Assembly (NCBI GenBank): GCA_037367405.1
Contig: JAZKJV010011400.1
Span: forward strand, 6,136,501 to 6,200,500
Origin: Ottelia alismoides
Taxonomy: Eukaryota; Streptophyta; Magnoliopsida; Alismatales; Hydrocharitaceae
Direction: 5' to 3'
Length of the DNA: 64,000 nucleotides
Part shown: piece by piece, positions 55,935-64,000 of the stretch
Layout of the letters: every line of letters starts with the position of its first letter
How positions within the stretch are numbered: position 1 is the stretch's first letter
Made by a program: the position numbers and the translations under genes
Notes under the pieces: generated by a model
Told to the model about the DNA's origin: nothing
The model's input: the letters and a program-made list of their open reading frames with translations, nothing else
Databases searched by the model: none

Positions 55935-56453
55935 CTACTTCTTGCGCATCGATTCTTTCATGCTAACGAAATCAGAGAGCAGGAAGATCACGGTAGAAAA
56001 CGCGGTAATGACTTCCATCAGCATGACCAGCTTGGCTGGGATGTGTGCGGGTGTAATATCACCGTAACCGAAGAATGAGAAGTTCAGCACGCTAAAGTAG
56101 AAACATTCAAACAGCAGTTCCGCGCCATCCAGTCCGGGTGCCATACCTGAGAAGCTTTCGCGGTCGAGCTGCTTGAGGCAAAAGAAGTCTACGGCGAAAG
56201 AAAACGTCACTTCGGCCATGTTGTAAGCCATCAAAATCAGAAAGCGATGGTACGGCAAATCGCAGGCGGTGGCTTGCACGAGGTGCCAGAGTGTCTCGGC
56301 AAAGTAATAGCCAGTCTTGAAGGCCGCCACTGCGACGACGACCCAAACCAACCAGGCATCGCTGGTTGGGCCGAGCCGCAGGTGACTCCACTGAATTGCC
56401 ACGGCAGCGCCGATGATAAAGAGTATCTCTAAAGGTTCGCGGAGGTGTTTCAT
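55935..56453 (-). CDS. Ion-channel-like membrane protein (potassium channel pore)
   Basis: 172 aa from ATG 56453, chosen for GAGG just upstream; a TTG or ATG at 56471 is possible. Four hydrophobic segments are seen, at about 8-24, 34-50, 72-92 and 138-162. The pore loop lies between the last two: LNFSFFGYGDITP carries the GYGD (129-132) of the K+ selectivity filter, but the preceding Thr-Val of TVGYGD is Phe-Phe (127-128). It resembles the Ion_trans_2 two-helix pore with extra N-terminal helices. Selectivity is uncertain because of the altered filter. Confidence 0.82.
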   Translation of the reverse strand: MKHLREPLEILFIIGAAVAIQWSHLRLGPTSDAWLVWVVVAVAAFKTGYYFAETLWHLVQATACDLPYHRFLILMAYNMAEVTFSFAVDFFCLKQLDRESFSGMAPGLDGAELLFECFYFSVLNFSFFGYGDITPAHIPAKLVMLMEVITAFSTVIFLLSDFVSMKESMRKK

Positions 56454-56630
56454 GGGGTCCTCGTGCAGCACTGGTGCATTGATCGGCCCTGTTGGAAAGT
56501 GAGCCAGAGAGAGAGGCTGGCATCAGCGCCCTCGAGTGGCAAGATACCTGATCTAACGAATGCCGACTCACCTGCGTGGCGGTTATAATTCCATTTCCGC
56601 GGGAACCGTTGGCTTTCGGTTCTCGCCCAG

Positions 56631-58433
56631 GTGAAAACCCCACCAGAATGCAAGATGATGACCGATCAACTGCCCCAGGCCGCGATTCGCCCCAGCAGCC
56701 AGGTGACCGTGCGACGCTGGCGTACTCGATTGTGGTGGCTGACTGGCTTGTGTGCCCTGCTTGCCCTGGGCGTATCGCTCAACTCGCTGCGTGCGCCGGG
56801 AGAGAAGATCGTGGTCCACTTTCGCGAGGGTTATGGTATCAAGCCAGGTGATACGCTGCGTTATCGCGGCATCGACATTGGCACTGTCAAGATCGTTCAC
56901 CTGGCAAGCGATCTGCAAGGTATCGATGTCCATCTGGAATTGATGCCCGAGCATCGCTCGATCGCCGTCGAAGGTAGCCGCTTCTGGATCGAGCGGCCGC
57001 GTTTACGACTTGGGCAGGTCAGCGGATTGGAAACGGTGATCGGCGCCAAGTTCGTCGGCACGGTACCCGGCGATCCCAAAGGGAAACGTCAGACGGAGTT
57101 TGAAGGTCAAGAGAATCCGCTGGGCATGTCGGAGCGAGATTCGATTGACCTCCGCGTACGCTTTCCTGCCGGTGAAGGTTTAACGGCGGGGGATCCGGTG
57201 CGCTACCTGGGTATCGACGTTGGTGAAGTGACCTATGTTGAACTGTCCGACCAGTTGGAATCAGTTTCCGTCGGGATTCGTTTGGTAGGGACTGCGCAGC
57301 AACTGGCTCGCAACGGCTCGCAATTCTGGATTGAACGACCGCGATTGGACATCAGCGAAGTGCGTGGCTTGGATACGTTGGTATCCGGGCGTTACATCGC
57401 CATTGAACCGGCGCTTGGCAAGACCGAACCTGCCACGGAGTTTGTCGGACTATCCGAAGCGCCACCGTTGACGCGCCGCGAGGGATCTTTGGACTTGGAA
57501 TTGGAGGCTCGTCAGCGCTATGGTCTGGTGCGTGGCGCGCCGATCACTTATCGCGGCTTGGAAGTGGGTAGAGTCGCCGATGTCAGTCTGGCAGCCGATG
57601 GCGCTAGCGTAGCTGTGCAAGTGATCATCGAGCCAGAGTATGTTGACCTGGTGCGCAAGAACAGTGTGTGGTGGTCGACCGGTGGCATCAAGATGGATGC
57701 CAGTTTGTCGGGCGTGAATCTATCGATCGACTCTTTTACTTCTTGGCTCCGCGGAGGTGTAGCCTTTGCGACACCTGATCCACCGGGCGAGAAAGTGGCG
57801 ACTGGATATCGCTTTGGCTTGGCTGAAAAAGCCGATAGTGATTGGTTAGCCTGGGAGCCTCACATTGCCACTGGTCCCTGGTCGGCTCAGGCCAACAATC
57901 AGCAACGTTTACCTCGGGTGGTGCGCATCGCAGCCAGTTGGCAAGCTTCGTTCCTCGGATTCAATCGGCGTCGCAGTGTGCAAGCCTGGTGTTTACCACT
58001 GGAGGGCAACACCGCATGGGTGCCGGCTAGCCTTTTGCAATCGGCCGTGGAGTCCAAAACGCCTTTCAATCTGGAGATTGGCGGCCGCAGTGAACCGTTC
58101 TCGCCACCTGAAGGTCAATGGGAAAGCGGCCTGGCTACAGTCACGATTCCCGAAGGTCTCAGTCTGCCGCTCTGGCCTCGAGAGAAGATTGCCCGGGAAC
58201 GTTGGAATGGCAAAAGTGCATTAATAGTTGTTAATCCTGAGCTGAGCGAGCCGTTGCCCTTGAATGCCTCCAGGGCAGCTATCAATGCGGCAGGAACCTT
58301 GGAAATTAACCAAGCTGTGCCGCTGCACAAGTCGCTTGAGGGCTCGGCTGTGATCGATACAGCTTCAGGTGAACTTCTGGGTTTACTGATCAGTCTTAAT
58401 AGCCGCTGGGTGGTTGCTGCTGGCAAGTACTAA
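56631..58433 (+). CDS. MCE-domain protein (MlaD/PqiB family), three MCE repeats
   Basis: 600 aa from GTG 56631; the ATG at 56655 or 56658 is an equally good start. One transmembrane helix (about 32-52) is followed by three MCE repeats: VHFREGYGIKPGDTLRYRG (about 60-140), LRVRFPAGEGLTAGDPVRYLG (about 173-255), and LELEARQRYGLVRGAPITYRG (about 290-370). Such PqiB-like proteins form tubes that carry lipids between membranes. The rest (about 420-600) is a separate beta-rich domain ending GSAVIDTASGELLGLLISL, like the end of a trypsin fold. No PqiA or Mla partner lies nearby. Confidence 0.88.
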   Translation: MKTPPECKMMTDQLPQAAIRPSSQVTVRRWRTRLWWLTGLCALLALGVSLNSLRAPGEKIVVHFREGYGIKPGDTLRYRGIDIGTVKIVHLASDLQGIDVHLELMPEHRSIAVEGSRFWIERPRLRLGQVSGLETVIGAKFVGTVPGDPKGKRQTEFEGQENPLGMSERDSIDLRVRFPAGEGLTAGDPVRYLGIDVGEVTYVELSDQLESVSVGIRLVGTAQQLARNGSQFWIERPRLDISEVRGLDTLVSGRYIAIEPALGKTEPATEFVGLSEAPPLTRREGSLDLELEARQRYGLVRGAPITYRGLEVGRVADVSLAADGASVAVQVIIEPEYVDLVRKNSVWWSTGGIKMDASLSGVNLSIDSFTSWLRGGVAFATPDPPGEKVATGYRFGLAEKADSDWLAWEPHIATGPWSAQANNQQRLPRVVRIAASWQASFLGFNRRRSVQAWCLPLEGNTAWVPASLLQSAVESKTPFNLEIGGRSEPFSPPEGQWESGLATVTIPEGLSLPLWPREKIARERWNGKSALIVVNPELSEPLPLNASRAAINAAGTLEINQAVPLHKSLEGSAVIDTASGELLGLLISLNSRWVVAAGKY

Positions 58434-58705
58434 GCGATCCTGATATCGATCCTGATATCGATCCTGATATCACCAGTGCCTTAATCCCGCATTGGGTAGC
58501 CACCGTCGCCAGACGGTGGGCGCGAAAGTTAACGCTGTCCACCGCATGGCAGTGGTGGCTACGAAAGCCAGTGGCAGTGACCCATTAAAGCCCATGGCCG
58601 TAAGCTGGATGGTTTCATCTAGAGACTTCAGGCCAAGGCAGCTAACATAGAGGGACGCTCGCCCAGCGCACCATACTCGAATCAATTGGGGGCTTTCTAA
58701 GCTCG
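58434..58705. repeat. 12-bp tandem repeat and hairpin
   Basis: Three perfect copies of GATCCTGATATC lie at about 58436-58471. At 58496-58564 is the best complete copy of the hairpin family: GTAGCCACCGTCGCCAGACG, then the centre CGCGAAAGTTAACGCTG, then CCACCGCATGGCAGTGGTGG and CTACG. The remaining 140 bp to the next gene hold no recognised feature apart from the likely promoter. Confidence 0.8.
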
Positions 58706-59782
58706 ATGAGAACTCGCGATCAGATAGTCGGCTCGGTTGTTTTAGTGGCCGCGGTCATTGGAGTTGGTGGCGCGATCGCATATGCCAAGATTGCCCAACT
58801 GCAGGCAGCGGCCGCTGCGCCGGCACCTCCCGAACCGCCCATCGCCGTGCGTAAAGCGGAGATAACCGAAGTATCGTATCGGCTGCAAACGACCGTCGTG
58901 GGAACAGTGATGGCGCGGCAGTCGATCACCCTTAGCAACGAAGTGGCCGGAACTGTTCGTCGCGTTGGCTTTGAATCAGGCAGCATGGTTGAAGAGGGGC
59001 AAGTCTTGATCGAGCTGGATACCAGTGTCGAGCAAGCCGAGTTGCTGGCTGCCGAAGCGCGAAAGCGGCTGACGCGTTCGACACTCAATCGCATGTTGCA
59101 GGCGGCCACAACCGACGCAGCCACTGCTGCCGAAGTCGAGGAAGCGCAAGCTCAGTTCGACCAAACTACCGCAGTGGTCGAGCAGTTGAAAGCGGTGATT
59201 GCCCGCAAGACCTTGAGGGCGCCTTTCAAAGGTCGCATCGGACTGACCAATACACATATCGGCCAGTTCTTGCCCAGCGGATTTCAGATCGCGACGCTGC
59301 AAAGCGCTGATGACTTTGTTCACGTCGACTTCATGATTCCTCAGCATGTAGCTGACTCGATTCAAGTAGGCGAGCAAGTCCAGTTGGTCGACGATGCAGG
59401 CAACTACCCCGCAACGATCATCGCCTTGGATGCCCGGGCTGATCGCCTGTCGCGCAACTTGATGGGCCGCGCGCGGCTCAGTCCCATTCCGCCTCAGTTT
59501 GTGCCAGGTGACTCGGTGCGTGTCATTGTCGATTATGGTCCGGAATTGAGGACTATGGCCGTGCCGGCTGAAGCAATTCGTCGCGCTCCGATGAATACCT
59601 TTGTGTATGTCGTTGAAAAAGACAAGGAAGACAAACCACGCGCTCAGGCTCGAACTGTCAGTGTGGGCAAAACTGTTGGAGACCGAGTCAGTATCTTGGA
59701 AGGCTTGCAGCCAGGAGATCAAGTCGTGGCCGACGGCTCGTTCAAACTGCGCGAGGGGGCGTTAGTGAGTTTCGCTCCCTGA
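58706..59782 (+). CDS. RND efflux periplasmic adaptor (membrane fusion protein)
   Basis: 358 aa from ATG 58706. One N-terminal helix or signal anchor (about 6-26) leads into the HlyD/AcrA-type fold: the barrel-sandwich half-motif MARQSITLSNEVAGTVRRVG, a coiled-coil hairpin (about 110-165), the second half KTLRAPFKGRIGLTNTHIGQ, a beta-barrel, and a membrane-proximal domain with VYVVEKDKEDKPRAQARTV. It links an inner-membrane RND pump to an outer-membrane channel. The pump gene follows at 59864; no TolC-like gene is in the window. Confidence 0.94.
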   Translation: MRTRDQIVGSVVLVAAVIGVGGAIAYAKIAQLQAAAAAPAPPEPPIAVRKAEITEVSYRLQTTVVGTVMARQSITLSNEVAGTVRRVGFESGSMVEEGQVLIELDTSVEQAELLAAEARKRLTRSTLNRMLQAATTDAATAAEVEEAQAQFDQTTAVVEQLKAVIARKTLRAPFKGRIGLTNTHIGQFLPSGFQIATLQSADDFVHVDFMIPQHVADSIQVGEQVQLVDDAGNYPATIIALDARADRLSRNLMGRARLSPIPPQFVPGDSVRVIVDYGPELRTMAVPAEAIRRAPMNTFVYVVEKDKEDKPRAQARTVSVGKTVGDRVSILEGLQPGDQVVADGSFKLREGALVSFAP

Positions 59783-59863
59783 TCATAAACGGGTCGCTTC
59801 AGCAGCGCCCGGATGCTGAGTTTCCACAGAGTCCTCTTGGGTTCCTAAATAGGAATACGCTGC

Positions 59864-62800
59864 GTGCGAAGTATTACCGATATCTTTATTCGTCGGCCCG
59901 TTCTCGCGATGGTGGTCAACCTGGCCATCGTCTTGATCGGCTTGCGGGCCATGTTCTTGCTGCCCATCCAGCAGTATCCCAAGCTGGAAAGCACTTCGAT
60001 CCTGATCACCACCTATTACATTGGTGCCAGTGCGGAGGCGGTGCGTGGTTTCTTGACAACGCCGATTGAACAAGCGGTATCGTCGATCGCTGGGATCGAC
60101 TATATCGAGTCGTCTTCAGCGGCGGGTGCCAGCATCATCACCGTACGCCTGAAACTGAATCATGATAGTACCCAAGCCCTGGCGGAAGTGAATGCCCGGT
60201 TGCAGCAAGTGCGTCGCCAGTTGCCCGCTGAAGCCGAACCTCCGCAGATCGAGTTGCAACGGGCCGACCGACCGTACGCCTCCTTCTACATCAGCTTTAC
60301 CTCGGACAAACTGAACATCTCAGCCTTGACCGACTGGCTGACTCGCAACATCCAGCCGCAACTGTCGATTTTGCCGGGCGTCCAGCGCGTGGGCATCGAA
60401 GCCGGTCAGGCACCAGCGATGCGCGTGTGGATCTCGCCGCATCGTTTGAGCGAGCTGAACCTTACTCCAGGTGACGTCTATAGCGCGCTGAGGCGCAACA
60501 ACTACCTCGCGGCGATTGGTCGCGTACGCAACGACGCTGTTCAGATCGACCTGCTGACCAATACCGACTTGAAGACGGTGGAAGAGTTCAAGGACCTGAT
60601 CGTCTCACAGCGTGACGGGGCGATAACGCGTTTGCGCGACGTGGCCAGCATCGAACTTGGTTCGGAAGAGCCGATGTCTACGGCCATGTATGGCGGGCAG
60701 GAAGCGGTCTATGTATCGGTCTGGCCGCTGCCGGGCAGCAACGAGATCGACGTAGCCCACAAGCTGCGCGCTGAATTGGAGAAATTGCGTCCATCGTTGC
60801 CCTCGCACATCGATATGCAATTGGCTTTCGATGCAACGAAGTTTATGGAAGACGCGTTGACCGAAATCTCGCATACCTTGGCTGAGACGATTGGGATTGT
60901 TGGTTTGGTCGTCTTTCTGTTCATGGGCTCGCTGCGCACGGCCCTGGTGCCACTGATTGCCATGCCTGTATCGCTTATCGGCGCAACTATGCTGATGATG
61001 CTGATGGGATTTTCGCTGAATCTGCTGACGATTCTGGCCATCGTGCTGGCCGTTGGCTTGGTGGTTGACGATGCGATCGTGGTGGTCGAGAACATTCAGC
61101 GTCACGTGCAAGAAGGCTTGTCGCGCACCAAGGCCGCGCTGCTGGGGGCGCGCGAATTGGTCGGCCCCATCATTGCCATGACGATCACGCTGGCAGTGGT
61201 CTATGCGCCCATTGGTTTCCAGGGCGGCTTGACCGGCATGTTGTTTCGCGAGTTTGCCTTCACCTTGGCCGCGGCAGTGATCGTCTCAGGTATCGTCGCC
61301 GTTACGCTCTCGCCGGTAATGAGTGCCAAGATGGTCCATGCATCCGGTAAAGAGAGCTGGCTGACTCGGTTTGTGAATGCGCGTTTCGATACGGTGCGTC
61401 GGATTTATTCATCCATGCTGAAGGTCGCTCTGGAGCTGCGCTGGGGGATCGTGGTCGCTACTTTGCTGATCACCGTGGCCGCTGCCCCGCTGTATATGTT
61501 CAGCGGTAAAGAACTGGCTCCAGTGGAAGACCAAAGCGCCATCGCAGTCTTCATGTCAGCGGCGCCCGATGCCACACTCAAGTCGACAACCAAGTGGTCC
61601 AAAGATGTCGCCCAGCGTCTGACCGCGTTACCTGAATCGAAGTATATGTGGGCTCTGGTCAGCCCCAATTCTGGTTTTGGCGGAATCATCACCAAAGACT
61701 TTCACGAGCGCAAACGCAGTACGACCGAAATGTTCCCAGAGGTCTTTGGTATCGTTTCTCAAGTCCCTGGGATAGAACCTTTTCCGATTCTGATTCCACC
61801 GTTGCCTGGAGCAGGGCAATATGATGTGGAGTTGATCATTAAGAGTGATCAGCCGCCCGAGCAACTGGCCAGGTTGGCCGCAGAGATCACCGGCAAAGCT
61901 CGAACCACTGGTCTGTTCATGTTCTCCGATACGGACTTGAAGTTGGACTTGCCTCAAGCCAGGGTGACGGTTGATCGCGAGCGTGTGGCCGATCTGAACA
62001 TGGACCTGGCCGCAGTAGCGCAAGAGTTAGGTGTGCTGCTGGGTGGTGGTTATGTCAATCGCTTCAACTACTTCAATCGCAGTTATCAAGTCATTCCACA
62101 GTTGGCTGAAGAAGATCGTCAATCGGCTGGCTCGCTGATGGACCTCAAGATCCGCACGCCCGCTGGCGAATTGATACCCGTATCCAACTTTGCCACCATC
62201 GAACCAGTGACTGCGCCGCGAACCTTGACCAAGTTCCAGCAGCAGAGTTCACTGCGCGTGTTTGCCGGTGTCTTGCCGGGAGTCACCAAGGAGCAAGGGC
62301 TGGATGCGATGGAGCAAATTGCTCGCGAAGTGTTGGGACCTTCGGCAACGCTGGACTACGGTGGCGAGTCGCGTCAGATTCGTCAGGAGAGCTCGGCGCT
62401 GACGGTGACACTCGGCTTTGCGCTGATCATGATCTACCTGGTCTTGGCGGCCCAGTTCCATTCGTTCCGCGATCCGTTGATCGTGCTACTGGGATCGGTG
62501 CCTTTGGCCATCTCTGGGGCGCTGGTGCTCACCTTCTTGGGCCTGACCACCATCAATATTTACTCGCAGGTGGGTCTGATTACGCTGGTCGGACTGGTCG
62601 CCAAAAATGGAATCTTGATTGTTGAGTTTGCCAACCACTTGCAAGAGGCGGGCTACAACAAACTAACGGCGATTCTGGAAGCTTCGCAGACTCGCTTGCG
62701 CCCGGTGCTGATGACGTCGGTCGCTACCGTGTGCGGACACTATCCGCTGGTGCTGGTGACTGGCCCGGGCGCTGAAGCCCGTAACAGCATCGGGATTGTT

Positions 62801-62998
62801 TTGGTGGCTGGCATGGCAATTGGAACCATCTTCACGCTGTTTGTGGTCCCTGCCCTATACTTGATTCTGGCCGCCAGGCATCGGGCTGCTTTGTCAGAAC
62901 ATGAATCCGAACAGGACATGCTGCCGACTCATGCGTTGAGCGATGGCGCACTGGACAGCGTCAAATCGGCTCGCGAGCCTTCGATCATTGCGGGGTAA
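59864..62998 (+). CDS. RND-family efflux pump, inner-membrane transporter
   Basis: 1044 aa from GTG 59864 (MRSITDIFIRRPVLAMVVNL). Full-length HAE1-type RND protein (AcrB/MexB-like) with twelve hydrophobic helices in two halves and two large periplasmic loops. Proton-relay residues are intact in helix 4 (LVVDDAIVVVENIQRH, two Asp) and in helix 10 (LVAKNGILIVEFAN, Lys). The periplasmic loops carry GASAEAVRGFLTTPIEQAV and VEDQSAIAVFMSAAPDATL. Substrate not predictable. Its 3' end overlaps the convergent SpoVS-like gene by 70 bp. Confidence 0.96.
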   Translation: MRSITDIFIRRPVLAMVVNLAIVLIGLRAMFLLPIQQYPKLESTSILITTYYIGASAEAVRGFLTTPIEQAVSSIAGIDYIESSSAAGASIITVRLKLNHDSTQALAEVNARLQQVRRQLPAEAEPPQIELQRADRPYASFYISFTSDKLNISALTDWLTRNIQPQLSILPGVQRVGIEAGQAPAMRVWISPHRLSELNLTPGDVYSALRRNNYLAAIGRVRNDAVQIDLLTNTDLKTVEEFKDLIVSQRDGAITRLRDVASIELGSEEPMSTAMYGGQEAVYVSVWPLPGSNEIDVAHKLRAELEKLRPSLPSHIDMQLAFDATKFMEDALTEISHTLAETIGIVGLVVFLFMGSLRTALVPLIAMPVSLIGATMLMMLMGFSLNLLTILAIVLAVGLVVDDAIVVVENIQRHVQEGLSRTKAALLGARELVGPIIAMTITLAVVYAPIGFQGGLTGMLFREFAFTLAAAVIVSGIVAVTLSPVMSAKMVHASGKESWLTRFVNARFDTVRRIYSSMLKVALELRWGIVVATLLITVAAAPLYMFSGKELAPVEDQSAIAVFMSAAPDATLKSTTKWSKDVAQRLTALPESKYMWALVSPNSGFGGIITKDFHERKRSTTEMFPEVFGIVSQVPGIEPFPILIPPLPGAGQYDVELIIKSDQPPEQLARLAAEITGKARTTGLFMFSDTDLKLDLPQARVTVDRERVADLNMDLAAVAQELGVLLGGGYVNRFNYFNRSYQVIPQLAEEDRQSAGSLMDLKIRTPAGELIPVSNFATIEPVTAPRTLTKFQQQSSLRVFAGVLPGVTKEQGLDAMEQIAREVLGPSATLDYGGESRQIRQESSALTVTLGFALIMIYLVLAAQFHSFRDPLIVLLGSVPLAISGALVLTFLGLTTINIYSQVGLITLVGLVAKNGILIVEFANHLQEAGYNKLTAILEASQTRLRPVLMTSVATVCGHYPLVLVTGPGAEARNSIGIVLVAGMAIGTIFTLFVVPALYLILAARHRAALSEHESEQDMLPTHALSDGALDSVKSAREPSIIAG

Positions 62999-63310
62999 AA
63001 CCACGACTGACGGTTCGTGGGCATGAGGTTTCTCCAGCGGTCAAGTTTGCCAACTGCGCCAATGCGATTCAGATATTCCATATCGAGACGCTCGGCCTGG
63101 CCGGTGCGCAGCGAGATTTCTATTTCGTTGGCGACATGTACGGCAGTTCCCAAAACAGCGATACCGATTGCTTCCGTGTCACCCGGTTTCTCCCGTTCGA
63201 CGATTGCTTGAGCCAGACGACTGACGGTGGCCGAATGATTGATGAACGCGTCGCCTTCCAGCTTTAGCAGCGGCGTGTCGCGAGACCTGGGCTTGATTCA
63301 AAGCCGCCAT
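62929..63310 (-). CDS. SpoVS/Alba-like small protein with apparent N-terminal frameshift
   Basis: An open frame from 63297 down to the TGA at 62929-62931 codes for about 122 residues with no ATG, GTG or TTG until 63153. It reads LLKLEGDAFINHSATVSRLA, then AIVEREKPGDTEAIGIAVLG and TAVHVANEIEIS, which fits SpoVS (compare the family pattern V-A-x-A-L-A ... Q-A-I-G-A-G-A-L-x-Q-A-V-K-A). A start at ATG 63310 lies one frame off, so a 1-nt indel near 63270-63290 (or a rare start codon) is likely. The tail contains SWFYPAMIEG. SpoVS-like proteins bind DNA or RNA and affect development in other bacteria. Confidence 0.55.
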
Positions 63311-63541
63311 GAGGATGCCCCAGTAGGGTTTAACGGTGCTTGGATCGCCCTAATTGCTGTTTTGGGGAGTTTGCTGCTCACTCTGCATCGCCGGTGTATC
63401 TAGATCCTCCCGATTTAGAAAATTTTCTTACTTTTGGTCGAACGAAAATAGCCAGACTGGCGCATATAGATCTGGTGTTGATTACCTAATGATATCTATT
63501 TTGGCTAGTTATGAGCGGCCGAAAGTGCCTGAGGTGATGTG
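63311..63541. other. Intergenic region before the surface-protein gene
   Basis: About 230 bp with no recognised gene or repeat. AT-rich stretches at 63405-63440 could hold the promoter of the gene at 63542. A good GAGGTGAT ribosome-binding site lies at 63530-63537. Confidence 0.4.
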
Positions 63542-64000
63542 GTGAAACTGCCCAAAAGGTGGGTCCTGCGGAAGCGGAATCTTCAATCCCTTCGCCGATT
63601 GCTGGGGGCTGAAGCCCTGGAGGACCGGCGAATGTTTGCTAACCTCCAGATTACCAGTGCCTATCTGGTCGATGTCCTGGGAAACCAGGTTGATCGACCA
63701 ATTATCGGACAACAGCTAAGCGTAGCGGTCAACTACAACACGCAGTCGCTGGCTAGAAATGCCTCCTACGCTATCTCCTTTAAGGTGCAAGGCGTTGAAC
63801 TAGTGATACCCGAGGTTACGTCGGGCGAAGGAATGGCGTTAGGTAGCTGGTCTGAATTCAACTTTGGTTGGTTTGCCGAGAGCGGTGACCAGCATACGGT
63901 TGAAGTGACCATCGACTCGACCAACAGCATCAGCGAGACTTCAGAGACCGACAATACGTTCACCTTTACCTTCACGCCTGTGTCCATCGAACTGGCCGAG
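63542..64000 (+). CDS. Start of large surface protein with LEDRRM-type N-terminus (partial)
   Basis: 153 codons from GTG 63542, open to the window edge; GAGGTGAT lies 5 nt upstream. The N-terminus is basic (MKLPKRWVLRKRN) and carries the motif AEALEDRRMFA at residues 23-33, a form of the LEPR-like signal common at the start of giant planctomycete exported proteins. From about residue 34 the sequence looks like a CARDB-type Ig-like repeat: SAYLVDVLGNQVD, LSVAVNYNTQSLA, SEFNFGWFAESG, VEVTIDSTNSISETSETDN. This fits a large surface-bound or secreted adhesin-like protein. The rest lies outside. Confidence 0.8.
   Translation, partial: MKLPKRWVLRKRNLQSLRRLLGAEALEDRRMFANLQITSAYLVDVLGNQVDRPIIGQQLSVAVNYNTQSLARNASYAISFKVQGVELVIPEVTSGEGMALGSWSEFNFGWFAESGDQHTVEVTIDSTNSISETSETDNTFTFTFTPVSIELAE

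Overview
The window looks like a chromosomal piece of a Planctomycetota bacterium, most likely of the Pirellulaceae. I infer this from family content, not from a marker gene. The clues are a DUF1559 pseudopilin-like protein, Tat-exported Gfo/Idh/MocA and squalene-cyclase-like proteins, a DUF1080 protein, two lone sugar-phosphate isomerase/epimerase TIM barrels, a MoxR/DUF58 cluster with a giant coiled-coil membrane protein, and a truncated surface protein with an LEDRRM-type N-terminus at the right edge. I recognise no rRNA, tRNA, CRISPR array, phage or intact insertion sequence. Genes lie on both strands in short operons.

Layout. 1-10.9 kb: exported PDZ protein, EamA transporter, FAH-family hydrolase downstream of bioB, a divergent PSP1 protein, a CBS/CNNM membrane protein, an M48 lipoprotein protease, and a small membrane protein overlapping an iron-type solute-binding lipoprotein that in turn overlaps an NPCBM-like secreted protein. 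11.2-16.6 kb (minus): an amino-acid-kinase-fold protein coupled to a cyanophycinase with S-layer homology repeats, a TauE/SafE permease, hisS, and a YkgJ-like cysteine-cluster protein. 16.9-22.9 kb: a rhamnose-type uptake and catabolism operon (isomerase, double ATPase, permease, and a second permease fused to its solute-binding protein). 23-30.8 kb: Met/Gly-rich lipoprotein, Gfo/Idh/MocA oxidoreductase, TIM-barrel epimerase, acyltransferase-ACP-AMP-ligase and small membrane proteins. 31.9 kb: DUF1559 protein.

33.5-41.4 kb: a five-gene operon (1181-aa coiled-coil membrane protein, low-complexity secreted protein, squalene-cyclase-like Tat protein, MoxR ATPase, DUF58), probably acting on the cell envelope. 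41.5-50.9 kb: tsaD with a beta-propeller gene, purN-purB, rnc, a small lipoprotein, an HU-like protein, an anti-sigma-like protein, and a tyrosine-phosphatase/cytochrome fusion. 51-56.5 kb: DUF1080 protein, fluoride channel crcB, ilvB, a small secreted protein, an epimerase and a K+ channel-like protein. 56.6-63 kb: a three-repeat MCE (PqiB-like) protein and an RND efflux pair, followed by a convergent SpoVS-like gene with an apparent frameshift and the start of the surface protein.

Intergenic DNA is the most distinctive part. Nearly every gap over 200 bp is filled by a few dispersed, inverted-repeat families: a GTAGCCACCG hairpin, a 239-bp element with a perfect 17-bp terminal inverted repeat, and a MITE-like element whose end supplies the stop codon of two unrelated genes. 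There are also a GACGCGGCGCGTC palindrome, an AGAGCGTCTGTC hairpin, and tandem 29-, 12- and 7-bp arrays. The strongest candidates for new biology are this repeat system, the permease/binding-protein fusion with an internal ribosome-binding site, the phosphatase-cytochrome fusion and the cyanophycinase-SLH fusion.
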